Of a stretch of 64,000 nucleotides of DNA, positions 41,646-48,819 are shown one piece after another (within the stretch, counting starts at the first letter, position 1; the number at the start of each line of letters is the position of its first letter). The translations under genes and the position numbers were made by a program. The notes under the pieces are model-generated. The model worked only from the letters and a program-made list of their open reading frames with translations. It did not search any database and was not told the origin of the DNA. The stretch comes from Ricordea florida (Eukaryota > Cnidaria > Anthozoa > Corallimorpharia > Ricordeidae): the NCBI GenBank assembly GCA_949710005.1, contig OX453274.1, forward strand, positions 24,365,778-24,429,777, in the 5' to 3' direction.

Positions 41646-41751
41646 GTGAGGTTAGGGGTGGCTGTGAGGGGAGGACGGAGGCCACAGTGTAAATATTTAA
41701 GTTTTTTTATGTGAGGTTAGGGGCGGCTGTAAGGGGAGGATGGAGGCCGCA
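41646..41751 (+). repeat. two 41-bp G-rich direct repeats between cassettes 2 and 3
   Basis: GTGAGGTTAGGGG(T/C)GGCTGT(G/A)AGG... at 41646-41686 and 41711-41751. The only G-rich stretch in an otherwise AT-rich array. Candidate intronic splicing or G-quadruplex element. Confidence 0.75.
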
Positions 41752-41828
41752 CAAAAACATAATTTTTGTTTTAAAACACAATTCAGCATCCACAACTTAT
41801 TTTTCTTTTTTTATTTATCTCTCGTTAG

Positions 41829-41933
41829 GTTCTACTTGATATTCACGCTTATCAAATTCCTGTGAATACAGTGATAAGTACAAAAAATTATGGACATCAA
41901 TATAAGATTATTCACATTTACAAAAGGAAATAA
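41829..41933 (+). CDS. cassette 3 (acceptor-led tail exon), 34 aa
   Basis: Follows TTTATTTATCTCTCGTTAG, phase 0, stop TAA. Reads VLLDIHAYQIPVNTVISTKN... and has no Met at all, so it can be translated only by fusion to an upstream exon. Preceded by the longest gap in the array (about 200 bp). Confidence 0.55.
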   Translation, partial: VLLDIHAYQIPVNTVISTKNYGHQYKIIHIYKRK

Positions 41934-41948
41934 CTTTATATCTTCCAG

Positions 41949-42134
41949 ATGTATCCAGAATTACGATATAGCAGCTCGGAAATGATAATTGAAAAATCAT
42001 TTGTGATGTTTCGAGATCTAAAGGCACTTCATTTTTCGACTTTAAATATTCACAAAGAGCTTGTAATAAATTTTTTGTTTGAAACAGTTAAGAAGCCTTC
42101 TTTCTTTCTACTTAGAGAACACAATCTCTTATAA
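41949..42134 (+). CDS. cassette 4 (acceptor-led tail exon), 61 aa
   Basis: Follows CTTTATATCTTCCAG, phase 0, stop TAA. Reads MYPELRYSSSEMIIEKSF... The only cassette that begins with ATG. Phe/Leu-rich; no domain. Confidence 0.58.
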   Translation: MYPELRYSSSEMIIEKSFVMFRDLKALHFSTLNIHKELVINFLFETVKKPSFFLLREHNLL

Positions 42135-42149
42135 TTTTTCTCTTTTCAG

Positions 42150-42440
42150 CTCTTGGATGGTGTACATCGTTTTACTCTAAACATTCAATCGCATCATTTC
42201 AGAAGATACTTACGATCAATGGGCATGAGTTTAATTCATCTTTTCGAATCAGTTGTTTTGCAACCAAGAGCAAGAACTTATTCTGAAGCTATTGACAGTA
42301 TTGATTCTCACTGTGATAGATTTCATTATCACCACGATGTTACTTGTTTTTGTCAAATAGCAAAAAACTTGCTTTGTATCATGGCAATAGATCCTCATTT
42401 ATTTTTGTTTCACGATGATGACCAACCGTTAGATGATTGA
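42150..42440 (+). CDS. cassette 5 (acceptor-led tail exon), 96 aa
   Basis: Follows TTTTTCTCTTTTCAG, phase 0, stop TGA. The longest cassette. Reads LLDGVHRFTLNIQSHHFRRY..., His-rich (about ten His) with a CFCQIAKNLLC stretch. May be a fusion of two older units. Confidence 0.6.
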   Translation, partial: LLDGVHRFTLNIQSHHFRRYLRSMGMSLIHLFESVVLQPRARTYSEAIDSIDSHCDRFHYHHDVTCFCQIAKNLLCIMAIDPHLFLFHDDDQPLDD

Positions 42441-42462
42441 TTCTTTTTTTCATCTTTTCCAG

Positions 42463-42648
42463 TTGACACGATCCATTGATAGTTGCTACAATTTCCTTAG
42501 TGATAGATGCTATACAGTACTGGAAGGATATCCTAATCGCTATGATTTATTTCACATGTTTGAATCATTACGCGCAAGAGATAAAATATTCCAGTGTAGG
42601 AATATAGTAAACAGTTTACGATATGAGCATGATTATTCTTATTTATAG
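42463..42648 (+). CDS. cassette 6 (acceptor-led tail exon), 61 aa
   Basis: Follows TTTTTTTCATCTTTTCCAG, phase 0, stop TAG. Reads LTRSIDSCYNFLSDRCY... First of a paralogous run (cassettes 6-12) with an aliphatic first residue, usually Cys or a small residue at position 8 and an aromatic/aliphatic pair at 11-12. Confidence 0.62.
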   Translation: MTRSIDSCYNFLSDRCYTVLEGYPNRYDLFHMFESLRARDKIFQCRNIVNSLRYEHDYSYL

Positions 42649-42669
42649 TTCTATCGTATTTTTCTTTAG

Positions 42670-42846
42670 GTAACAGAATCTATGGATACCTGTTCCTCTT
42701 ATCTTTTGTTTGATATGTTGCCAAGAACAGTGTGCGATGATGAGAAAGATTTAATTGTGAATGTTCATAATTACTTGACACATTGTATTTCACAACTTCA
42801 TTATGTTATGCCCCCTTCACCTTATGACATCCTATGGGATGATTAA
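42670..42846 (+). CDS. cassette 7 (acceptor-led tail exon), 58 aa
   Basis: Follows TTTTTCTTTAG, phase 0, stop TAA. Reads VTESMDTCSSYLLFDMLPRT..., matching cassette 6 in the first 12 positions. Ends in an acidic ILWDD. Confidence 0.62.
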   Translation, partial: VTESMDTCSSYLLFDMLPRTVCDDEKDLIVNVHNYLTHCISQLHYVMPPSPYDILWDD

Positions 42847-42874
42847 TTTTCCTTTTTTCTTTTTTACAAAACAG

Positions 42875-42997
42875 ATCATGAATGAACTTATCGAACTCAC
42901 TAACTACATTGCATGCGAATACTCCATCTCCTCAAGTTCACCTATAATACAAGATTTAGATTGGGTTTATGTGAGCATTTGTCCTTTTTATTCGTAG
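42875..42997 (+). CDS. cassette 8 (acceptor-led tail exon), 40 aa
   Basis: Follows TTTTTTACAAAACAG, phase 0. Reads IMNELIELTNYIACEYSISS... Its stop codon TAG supplies the AG acceptor of cassette 9. Confidence 0.58.
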   Translation: MMNELIELTNYIACEYSISSSSPIIQDLDWVYVSICPFYS

Positions 42998-43159
42998 ATT
43001 TATGGACTGTTTGACGAGTGTTCCGCTTATGTTATAAACAAACGCGATCAAGCAGTAACACAAATGATGAAGGATTGTGCAGATGCATTGCATAATGAAC
43101 TTGTGTTCATTCAGAGTAGAATTGGATGGTGTTATAACTTGTCTTATAATCACTCGTAA
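42998..43159 (+). CDS. cassette 9 (acceptor-led tail exon), 53 aa
   Basis: Opens directly after the TAG of cassette 8 (tract GTCCTTTTTATTCGTAG), phase 0, stop TAA. Reads IYGLFDECSAYVINKRDQAV..., on the family pattern. Confidence 0.6.
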   Translation: MYGLFDECSAYVINKRDQAVTQMMKDCADALHNELVFIQSRIGWCYNLSYNHS

Positions 43160-43178
43160 ACTTTTCTTTTCTCCATAG

Positions 43179-43328
43179 ATATTCTCTAAGACTAGAGAAT
43201 GTACAAATTTTCTGTACCGGCGATATGCAACTCATTTCCCATATGCAGATCTGCCTGTGATCGAACACATTTGTGACGATCTGAGAGTTGTAAGGCGCGG
43301 ATTAAGAAGATTAATTGTTTCTCGATAG
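43179..43328 (+). CDS. cassette 10 (acceptor-led tail exon), 49 aa
   Basis: Follows CTTTTCTTTTCTCCATAG, phase 0. Reads IFSKTRECTNFLYRRYAT..., then LPVIEHICDDL and a basic RRGLRRL helix. Strongly similar to cassette 11. No Met, so fusion is needed. Stop TAG is the acceptor of cassette 11. Confidence 0.65.
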   Translation: MFSKTRECTNFLYRRYATHFPYADLPVIEHICDDLRVVRRGLRRLIVSR

Positions 43329-43502
43329 ATTCAAAGAGAGAACAAGGCATGTGCAAGATTCTTATGTGACCGATATGGATCCAATTACCTAAAGCAATCA
43401 GATATACCATTGATTGAACATCTTGTTGATGATCTAGCTATTATGAGACACATGTTAAAACGATTACAAAGAGCACATTTTTTTGTTACCTCTTTTCACT
43501 AG
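43329..43502 (+). CDS. cassette 11 (acceptor-led tail exon), 57 aa
   Basis: Phase 0 after the TAG of cassette 10. Reads IQRENKACARFLCDRYGS..., then IPLIEHLVDDL and a HMLKRLQ helix, clearly paralogous to cassette 10. Its stop TAG is the acceptor of cassette 12. Confidence 0.65.
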   Translation: MQRENKACARFLCDRYGSNYLKQSDIPLIEHLVDDLAIMRHMLKRLQRAHFFVTSFH

Positions 43503-43664
43503 ATATATGCAAAGATTCAAGCAAGCATATGGTTTGTTCAGGTTCAAACGCGTAAACAACACCAAAGGTTGCGTTTAGTAGAGTTACCCTTACGAAAACA
43601 TATAACCGAGGATTTTGATTTTCAACTGCACTTGTTAAGAGGAATTATAAAAAGATTCAGATAG
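43503..43664 (+). CDS. cassette 12 (acceptor-led tail exon), 53 aa
   Basis: Phase 0 after TTACCTCTTTTCACTAG. Reads IYAKIQASIWFVQVQTRK..., then LPLRKHITEDF and a basic IIKRFR end. Same plan as cassettes 10 and 11. No Met. Confidence 0.62.
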   Translation: MYAKIQASIWFVQVQTRKQHQRLRLVELPLRKHITEDFDFQLHLLRGIIKRFR

Positions 43665-43679
43665 TTTCTTTTTTTTCAG

Positions 43680-43760
43680 CCCAAGCTCGAGGAAGAAAGA
43701 AGACGTTATTTACAATTTCACCATAACTTGTTGATAAGTCTTGTAAGACAGTATAGATAA
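43680..43760 (+). CDS. cassette 13 (acceptor-led tail exon), 26 aa
   Basis: Follows TTTCTTTTTTTTCAG, phase 0, stop TAA. Short, basic, Leu/Arg-rich (PKLEEERRRYLQFHHNLLIS...). No Met. Its late CTT/GTAAGA could act as a donor to later cassettes. Confidence 0.5.
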   Translation, partial: PKLEEERRRYLQFHHNLLISLVRQYR

Positions 43761-43776
43761 TTTTTTCTTTTTTCAG

Positions 43777-43950
43777 AAAACATATCCCAGAGAGACAAGC
43801 CTAAAAGCTGCACTACTGTTCTTTTCTTACAGATATATGTTAAGATACAAGATATCTATAGTTCCGCCAGAGAAGGATTTCATAGTTCAACACTTTATGG
43901 CTCAAATAGCTCAGTATATGATATACAACACTAGAAATAGGAAAGCATAG
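43777..43950 (+). CDS. cassette 14 (acceptor-led tail exon), 57 aa
   Basis: Follows TTTTTTCTTTTTTCAG, phase 0, stop TAG. Contains IVPPEKDFIVQHFMAQI, which echoes the LPxIEH...DDL block of cassettes 10-12. A second acceptor inside it (TTCTTTTCTTACAG, AG at 43831-43832) opens another phase-0 frame starting IYVKIQDIY, like cassette 12's start, so two tails may overlap here. Confidence 0.55.
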   Translation, partial: KTYPRETSLKAALLFFSYRYMLRYKISIVPPEKDFIVQHFMAQIAQYMIYNTRNRKA

Positions 43951-43980
43951 ATAGCTTTTTTCTTTTTTCCTTTGTATTAG

Positions 43981-44175
43981 GATGAAGATAGTCAAGATAG
44001 TCAAGATAGCGAGCCCCTTTGTCAATGTGAAGAATGTAATAAAGATGTCGACCGTTATAGTTATTGCGGTTGTGATTGCGAATATTGTTCCAATATGACT
44101 GATGTATTAAGTTTCTGTGATTGTAAAGGTTGTGCTGGCATTTTCTGGCAGTTCAAGATTTTATCCTTACAGTAA
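43981..44175 (+). CDS. cassette 15, Cys-rich tail exon, 64 aa
   Basis: Follows TTTTTTCCTTTGTATTAG, phase 0, stop TAA. Acidic start (DEDSQDSQDSEPL) then ten Cys in about 40 residues (CQCEECNK, YCGCDCEYCS, FCDCKGC). The spacing suggests a small metal-binding knuckle. No early Met. Distinct from the other tails. Confidence 0.62.
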   Translation, partial: DEDSQDSQDSEPLCQCEECNKDVDRYSYCGCDCEYCSNMTDVLSFCDCKGCAGIFWQFKILSLQ

Positions 44176-44194
44176 AAATTTCTTTTTTTCTTAG

Positions 44195-44311
44195 GGTCAA
44201 TACCAGGGAGATGATAGAGATTATCGTCATTTATATCAACAAATTACTCATCTCCCAGACTATCTGATTTTCTTTGAACAAATGACCTTATCTTCATCAA
44301 TATCACCTTAA
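44195..44311 (+). CDS. cassette 16 (acceptor-led tail exon), 38 aa
   Basis: Follows AATTTCTTTTTTTCTTAG, phase 0, stop TAA. Reads GQYQGDDRDYRHLYQQIT... Acidic and Tyr/Gln-rich. Confidence 0.55.
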   Translation, partial: GQYQGDDRDYRHLYQQITHLPDYLIFFEQMTLSSSISP

Positions 44312-44340
44312 GTGATACTAGGTTATCTTTTTTCTCTTAG

Positions 44341-44511
44341 GCTACAAGTGATGATGATAATGACATTGTAAGATTCTTTTATCAAGATACTCAAGGCAAT
44401 TTTATTCAATATCTCCCTCAAGATGAAAGAGTGCGAACTGAAATTGAAGATTATATTACAACACACGGTTTTGTTAATCAACCCGTTATTTGTTTTGTAG
44501 GGAACAAATGA
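44341..44511 (+). CDS. cassette 17 (acceptor-led tail exon), 56 aa
   Basis: Follows TTATCTTTTTTCTCTTAG, phase 0, stop TGA. Reads ATSDDDNDIVRFFYQDTQGN... No Met. Overlaps the acceptor of cassette 18 near its end. Confidence 0.58.
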   Translation, partial: ATSDDDNDIVRFFYQDTQGNFIQYLPQDERVRTEIEDYITTHGFVNQPVICFVGNK

Positions 44512-44629
44512 TTTCCACGCTTTTCCATGGGTTGATGCCCATAATCAAACCGTTATTCTTTATTATCCTGAACTGCCAGTTGTGTTTCAACCAAACATAT
44601 ATAAGCTTTATCTTTGCACTTTGTTGTAA
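44501..44629 (+). CDS. cassette 18 (acceptor-led tail exon), 42 aa
   Basis: Follows CCCGTTATTTGTTTTGTAG, phase 0, stop TAA. Reads GTNDFHAFPWVDAHNQTVIL... No Met. Its first 11 bases overlap cassette 17 in another frame. Confidence 0.52.
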   Translation, partial: GTNDFHAFPWVDAHNQTVILYYPELPVVFQPNIYKLYLCTLL

Positions 44630-44696
44630 AATTATGTTATTCTCATTAAACAACGAGTTACCGAACATGGGACTTTGTGTGTTTTTTATTACTTAG

Positions 44697-44933
44697 GATG
44701 AACCCAATAACAGTGATGATGATGATGATGATGAACCAAATAACAGCAATGAGAGTTCTAGGCCTGATAATTATCCCTATAACTGGTTACCTTATCATAG
44801 CGATGATGATCATTATTGGGATTCTTCTAATGAAGATGATTATACTACAATAAGTAATGAGAGTTGGGAAGTTGAATTATCCCCTGAACAAATAACAAAT
44901 TGGGAAAGCATTATGAGTATTCTCCCACCCTAA
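44697..44933 (+). CDS. cassette 19, acidic tail exon, 78 aa
   Basis: Follows GTTTTTTATTACTTAG, phase 0, stop TAA. Starts DEPNNSDDDDDDEPNNSNES and stays Asp/Glu/Tyr/Trp-rich. Last cassette; a likely shared poly(A) signal follows at 44935. Confidence 0.6.
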   Translation, partial: DEPNNSDDDDDDEPNNSNESSRPDNYPYNWLPYHSDDDHYWDSSNEDDYTTISNESWEVELSPEQITNWESIMSILPP

Positions 44934-44934
44934 T

Positions 44935-44940
44935 AATAAA
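44935..44940 (+). terminator. poly(A) signal at end of cassette array
   Basis: AATAAA two bases after the last cassette's stop. I saw no equally placed signal after the earlier cassettes, so all spliced forms may share this 3' end. Confidence 0.55.
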
Positions 44941-44977
44941 TACCCACCCCTTTTCTTCTTTTCCTTCATTTCACACA

Positions 44978-45115
44978 ATGCCTAAGAAGCGCTACACTAA
45001 AAAGAAATTTAAAAGAAAGCGACAATACGGTGGAAAACCCACTCTAAAGCAACTCGTTGAACGTTACAAGCGACCTCCACCTTTTATCGGAAGTTGGAAA
45101 AGAAATTGGATTTGA
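44978..45115 (+). CDS. small basic MPKKRY protein C, 45 aa
   Basis: ATG at 44978. Begins MPKKRYTKKKFKRKRQYGGK, paralogous to the two genes near the left end, then a Pro-rich PPPFIGSWKRNW end. Its TGA overlaps the next ATG (TGATG). Likely DNA-binding core peptide; inference from charge. Confidence 0.62.
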   Translation: MPKKRYTKKKFKRKRQYGGKPTLKQLVERYKRPPPFIGSWKRNWI

Positions 45116-45333
45116 TGGCAACAAAAAAGAAAAAAAGAAGAAAACCAAAAAGGTGCTCTATGCGTGGTGGAGCTCATTTCCGATACAAACCAAGACTGGT
45201 TGACAAAATTGCTGAAGGAGTTGGCATGTTCCTATCAGGTCCGGAAATTACCGGAATGACTATTGCTGGAAAGGCTGGCAGTCAAACATTCAAGGGGCTT
45301 AAAGATAATTATTATCATTATAAGGGATATTAA
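45115..45333 (+). CDS. small basic protein with Gly-rich tail, 72 aa
   Basis: ATG at 45115 inside the TGATG overlap. Lys/Arg start (ATKKKKRRKPKRCSMRGG), then an amphipathic Gly/Ala-containing region (KIAEGVGMFLSGPEITGMTI). Resembles a core or membrane-active peptide in composition only. Confidence 0.55.
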   Translation: MATKKKKRRKPKRCSMRGGAHFRYKPRLVDKIAEGVGMFLSGPEITGMTIAGKAGSQTFKGLKDNYYHYKGY

Positions 45334-45373
45334 TAAACCACACAAACATGGAACTCTATCATTGTTTTTTATT
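45332..45373. terminator. convergent poly(A) signals, right
   Basis: AATAAA on the plus strand at 45332-45337, overlapping the stop, and on the minus strand at 45368-45373. Mirrors the arrangement at 22.84 kb. Confidence 0.65.
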
Positions 45374-45813
45374 TACACTCTCGTTCCAAATGGTGGGTAA
45401 TAATAATCTCTTACAACCTCTTGGCTATAACGATCGCACACATATTCGGCTGTAATCAACCATGTTTGTTTCCACAACAGTTCTTGGTTTGCTTTAGCTG
45501 CATTCCAAACAATATCGTAATCACTTTCCCAGTAATTCCAATCTGTGCTTCCCAACTTCCATTCGGCATTCTTCCACAGTTTTCCTGTTCTTGTAACTCT
45601 TGGACCATAACAGACTCTTCTGAAACTGCAATCACCCTTTCTTTTACCCCATTCGGGAAAATCCACTCGTTGACCACCCCGTAATGAACTTTTCATGCGC
45701 TCTTCCACATATTCCCTCTCCAAATCCAGTTGAAAAGTGCTCAGTAGATCTGCAAACACTCCCACTGCTTTTTCCACCTTGTCATCTATGAGATCTTTCC
45801 CTTCTTTATCCAT
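45373..45813 (-). CDS. unknown protein, 146 aa, at right end of Polinton
   Basis: ATG at 45811-45813. Helical acidic N-terminus (DLIDDKVEKAVGVFADLL), then an aromatic, charged body with several Trp (NAEWKLGSTDWNYWESDYDI). No recognised domain. Transcribed away from the right terminal repeat, which would hold its promoter. Confidence 0.6.
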   Translation of the reverse strand: MDKEGKDLIDDKVEKAVGVFADLLSTFQLDLEREYVEERMKSSLRGGQRVDFPEWGKRKGDCSFRRVCYGPRVTRTGKLWKNAEWKLGSTDWNYWESDYDIVWNAAKANQELLWKQTWLITAEYVCDRYSQEVVRDYYYPPFGTRV

Positions 45814-45889
45814 TTTCTATCGTGAAAAGAAAACAATTTTAGATTTACAACTCAATTTCTCCTTATATCCTATATTTTCCACTCAACAA

Positions 45890-46017
45890 CAAGATTTACC
45901 CAAAAAATCGGTTTTAAAAACCCGTCAAACCGGTTTTACTGCATTCCTGAAATTTCCCGCGAAACTCGCAGCCAATCAGCGCTCTAGATTTGTCCCAAAG
46001 TGACCCCCCTTACTACT
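45890..46017 (-). repeat. right terminal inverted repeat of Polinton
   Basis: Inverted copy of the left end; the outer 67 bp are identical. Contains CGTCAAACCGGTTTT (45923-45937). Confidence 0.92.
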
Positions 46018-46023
46018 GCCAAC
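46018..46023 (+). repeat. 6-bp target-site duplication, right
   Basis: GCCAAC, identical to 21331-21336. Confidence 0.9.
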
Positions 46024-46198
46024 CCACCTGCTGAATACATGATCTACAAAGATGGCATATCTTTAATCAATATCACCTCACATCCAGCTGTGCTTGTGAC
46101 ATCTGTCACTGAGAGGGTCAACCAAGCTCGTTACAAATGTGTTCCCTTTAACAGCTTTGGTCCTGGACCAGAGAAGGAAGTTACTATTGCAGTACATT
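46024..46198 (+). pseudogene. right half of Ig exon 6 (copy A)
   Basis: Continues the exon from PPAEYMIYKDG to the second Cys (ARYKCVPFNS) and ends at CATT/GTAAGT. Matches 59164-59338 closely. Cut off from its acceptor by the Polinton. Confidence 0.88.
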
Positions 46199-47035
46199 GT
46201 AAGTATATCAAGCTCAGAGTAATGTTCATTGCATGGATGGCCCTTAAGTACTTAAAGTATAATGATAAATGGCATAATTGAGGTAGTTAAAATGTGAAAA
46301 ATGGATGTTATGATTCTTAGACACATTCTTCAGAGAGTGCAATAACTGAACATTTCCAAAGCTATTGTATTTTAGATTTGATTTTAGAAATGATTAATTA
46401 TTACAGTCTCGCATGGGCTTATGGTAAATATCATATGACGGCCTTTGGTTACATGTAACTTTATATCTTGGATTTTACATGGAGAAATAAGTTATGCAAT
46501 TTGTTTACAGTGTAGGTAATTAAATCGTTTCGAGTACAATTTCGATTAAATGAACCCAAGTTAATTTTTCGAAAAAGTGAAAAAATTTCACTAATAATTT
46601 TGATGCAGTTGGTTCCTTTATTACATCCATTTTGAAATCACAAATGATCCCTGCAATTTGATTGGCCCATAGCAGTGTGATTTATTCACGAATCTCACTA
46701 TCTTAGACTCTAAGTCGCATCTTATTTTTTTAGCCAATGAGAATGAAATATGCTTTTGCGTTTGTTATGCTCGATTGAGTTTTTGACAGATGACTTCAAC
46801 TGAAATGTAAAAGCGTTCACGGTTCCTCTTTTTTCTAATAACCGACCATAAGATCATTAAAGTATTGGCACTTGGCTAACAAAAATCCTATATTAGGACT
46901 ATTAAATTGTAATTTAACGCGTCGTGCAATTTTGGGTCTGAAATCATACTTGTGATTTCAAATCGCGCGCTTGTTCGATATTTGAAATCACGTGTATGAT
47001 TTCTGACCAAATTGATGTCCTTTTAATCAATTACT
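46199..47035. other. intron of copy A, no gene seen
   Basis: Homologous to 59339-60540 (minus its insertion) and otherwise featureless. Confidence 0.6.
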
Positions 47036-47345
47036 ATTAAAATAATATACATGCAAAAATTTCAGCATGCTCACTTGCTGACAGCTCGTCAATTAATCCC
47101 AAACAGTGCAGAAAATTGAAATTGAGTGCAAAAAGTTGAAAGCGAGTGCAGAAAGTTGAAATTAAATTTTTGCATGTATATTATTAACAAGTAATCACAT
47201 GATTTGTCTCGTGCAATTTGGAATAAATCAGCACTCGTAAATTTTTCAAAGACTACAAATTGCACTCGCCCTACGGGCTCGTGCAATTTCAAGCCTTTGA
47301 AAAAAATACTCATGCTGATTTATCCCAAATTGCACTCGAAACCAT
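47036..47345. repeat. two adjacent foldback repeats
   Basis: TAATATACATGCAAAAATTT at ~47040 pairs with its inverse at ~47165-47187. Next to it CGTGCAATTTGGAATAAATC (47211) pairs with its inverse ending ~47338, around a GCCCTACGGGCTCG loop. Probably MITEs. Confidence 0.7.
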
Positions 47346-47929
47346 GTGATTACCTATACTTAATGAGTGCTTATTTATAGAAAATCACACCAAAATCATT
47401 TACTAATGTACAAGCAAAAATTTAATATCATATTTCTGCACTCAGTTGCAACTTTCTGCATTCAATTTAGGCTTTTCCTTATCAGGCTGTAACCGGTAAA
47501 ATGTACTGCTAGTGAGAGCACTTATCCCCGCCTGCAAATGCTTAAAAGTCTTAAACATACACATTAACCAAAAATGCTTTACCGGTTTGAAAAGGTCCCT
47601 TAGCTGTTGTGCTGAAAACTAGAGAGAACCCTGCTGAATTTGAACTTTCTACGCTGTTTAATTTGGGATTAATTGGATTGCTCTTGTACTATCACTGCGT
47701 GGACGTTTTTCATGCATATTACAGTATCAGCTTGGAAATCCTGCAAGAACGTATTTCAACAGCATCCTGTAATAAGCTCTGTATTTTGTTGGTTTCATCG
47801 TTGAGGTATGAAATTGTCTTCTCGCAAAGAATCCAGTTGTTTCCCACCCAATCTCGGATGATTTAAATTCAGTCAGAGTCGTTTCATAACCACCCGTCAG
47901 TTGATTTGTACCAGTTTTCTTTGAAAGCC

Positions 47930-48819
47930 ATATACCATAAATTTTCAAATTAGCACCCCGGGCGCTTATTAAGTGTTTTGAGGTAGGACGGGGTTGCAAA
48001 TTCGAGGTGGGGCTCTTAGTGGAAGGTGGGCGCTTATTGGTTGGTAGGCGCTCATTAAAAGTGCGGGGGGGGGTGCTTATCGGGAGGGGAGCCCTTCTTT
48101 TTTTTATTTTTGAGCCTCGGTACAACGTTGACTTTATTTCTAGACAACCCAAACTGCAACATAACAGTAATAAAATTGTAGTGGCAAACATATGTTAACG
48201 TTTCCCACGAGTCTGGAACGAACGTTCTTATGATGTTCTCAATGTTGCCTGTTATTGAGTCTTACGGTAAAGAATTTGATGAGTAGGTGGAAGGATCATA
48301 AACTCAAGAAAATAGCAAGCTCAAGCTGATTAGACATGTACCTATTGAGATTTCTATCCTCATATTGTCTTTCTTACGAGCCCATGAAGATAATCAAATT
48401 GTGGTTGAAGTCGCTGCAGCCAGGAAGTATAAAAATTGGATTGTAACTTGGAACGATCAAGGCAATTACGAAAAGCTTGCGATGGGGGGCAAAGTTTCAC
48501 AGGGAAATTACAAATGCCAAGTGCTTTATATGTGCTCATATGGCTATTTTTTTCGGAGAAATGATAAGAAAACCTGTGCGACTTTAAACAACTTTTAAGA
48601 AAGCCTGTACTGTGGGTCATATGACCATTCAAAGTACTGGAAACGTATATCGTGCGGCATTCAGTTTCATAATTTATGGAACAGTTGTCTTGGTGCTTGG
48701 TGGTGGTGGTGGTGGGGGGGAGGGGGCGCTAATAAGATATTTTAATCCTTAAGAGGGACGCTGATTTAAAGGCGGCGCTTATTGGGAGTTGGGCACTAAT
48801 TCGAGCTTTAACAGTATAT
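47930..48819. mobile_element. candidate DNA element with ~30-bp inverted ends
   Basis: ATATACCATAAATTTTCAAA... at the left and its diverged inverse ending ACAGTATAT at 48819. GCGCTTATTGG words lie near both ends. No transposase recognised. A 48365-48598 frame of 77 codons is open but unassigned. Confidence 0.4.

Larger units (their letters stand above)
21337..46017 (-). mobile_element. Polinton/Maverick (adintovirus-like) element, 24,681 bp
   Basis: Complete element with near-identical inverted ends that start 5'-AGTAGTAAGG, a perfect 6-bp duplication, retroviral-type integrase, PolB, FtsK/HerA-like ATPase, adenain-like protease and capsid genes. Most core genes lie on the minus strand. A plus-strand block (40.4-45.3 kb) and a short plus block at the left end flank them. 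The intact paralogous exon at 59066 shows the empty-site sequence. PolB and one penton-like gene carry frameshifts, so this copy alone is probably not fully competent. Confidence 0.95.

Noticed and set aside
42950..43330. Very short introns (27-39 bp) between cassettes 8/9 and 10/11
   Set aside because: GTGAGC at 42970 and GTAAGG at ~43290 could be donors to the next acceptor, but 27-39 nt is below known animal intron sizes. For cassette 10 the sequence after the supposed donor is also clearly paralogous coding sequence.
47727..48191. 154-codon minus-strand ORF with Pro/Ser/Lys-rich sequence
   Set aside because: It lies over the repeated GCGCTTATTGG stretches of a non-coding element end, and its low-complexity composition follows from that repeat.
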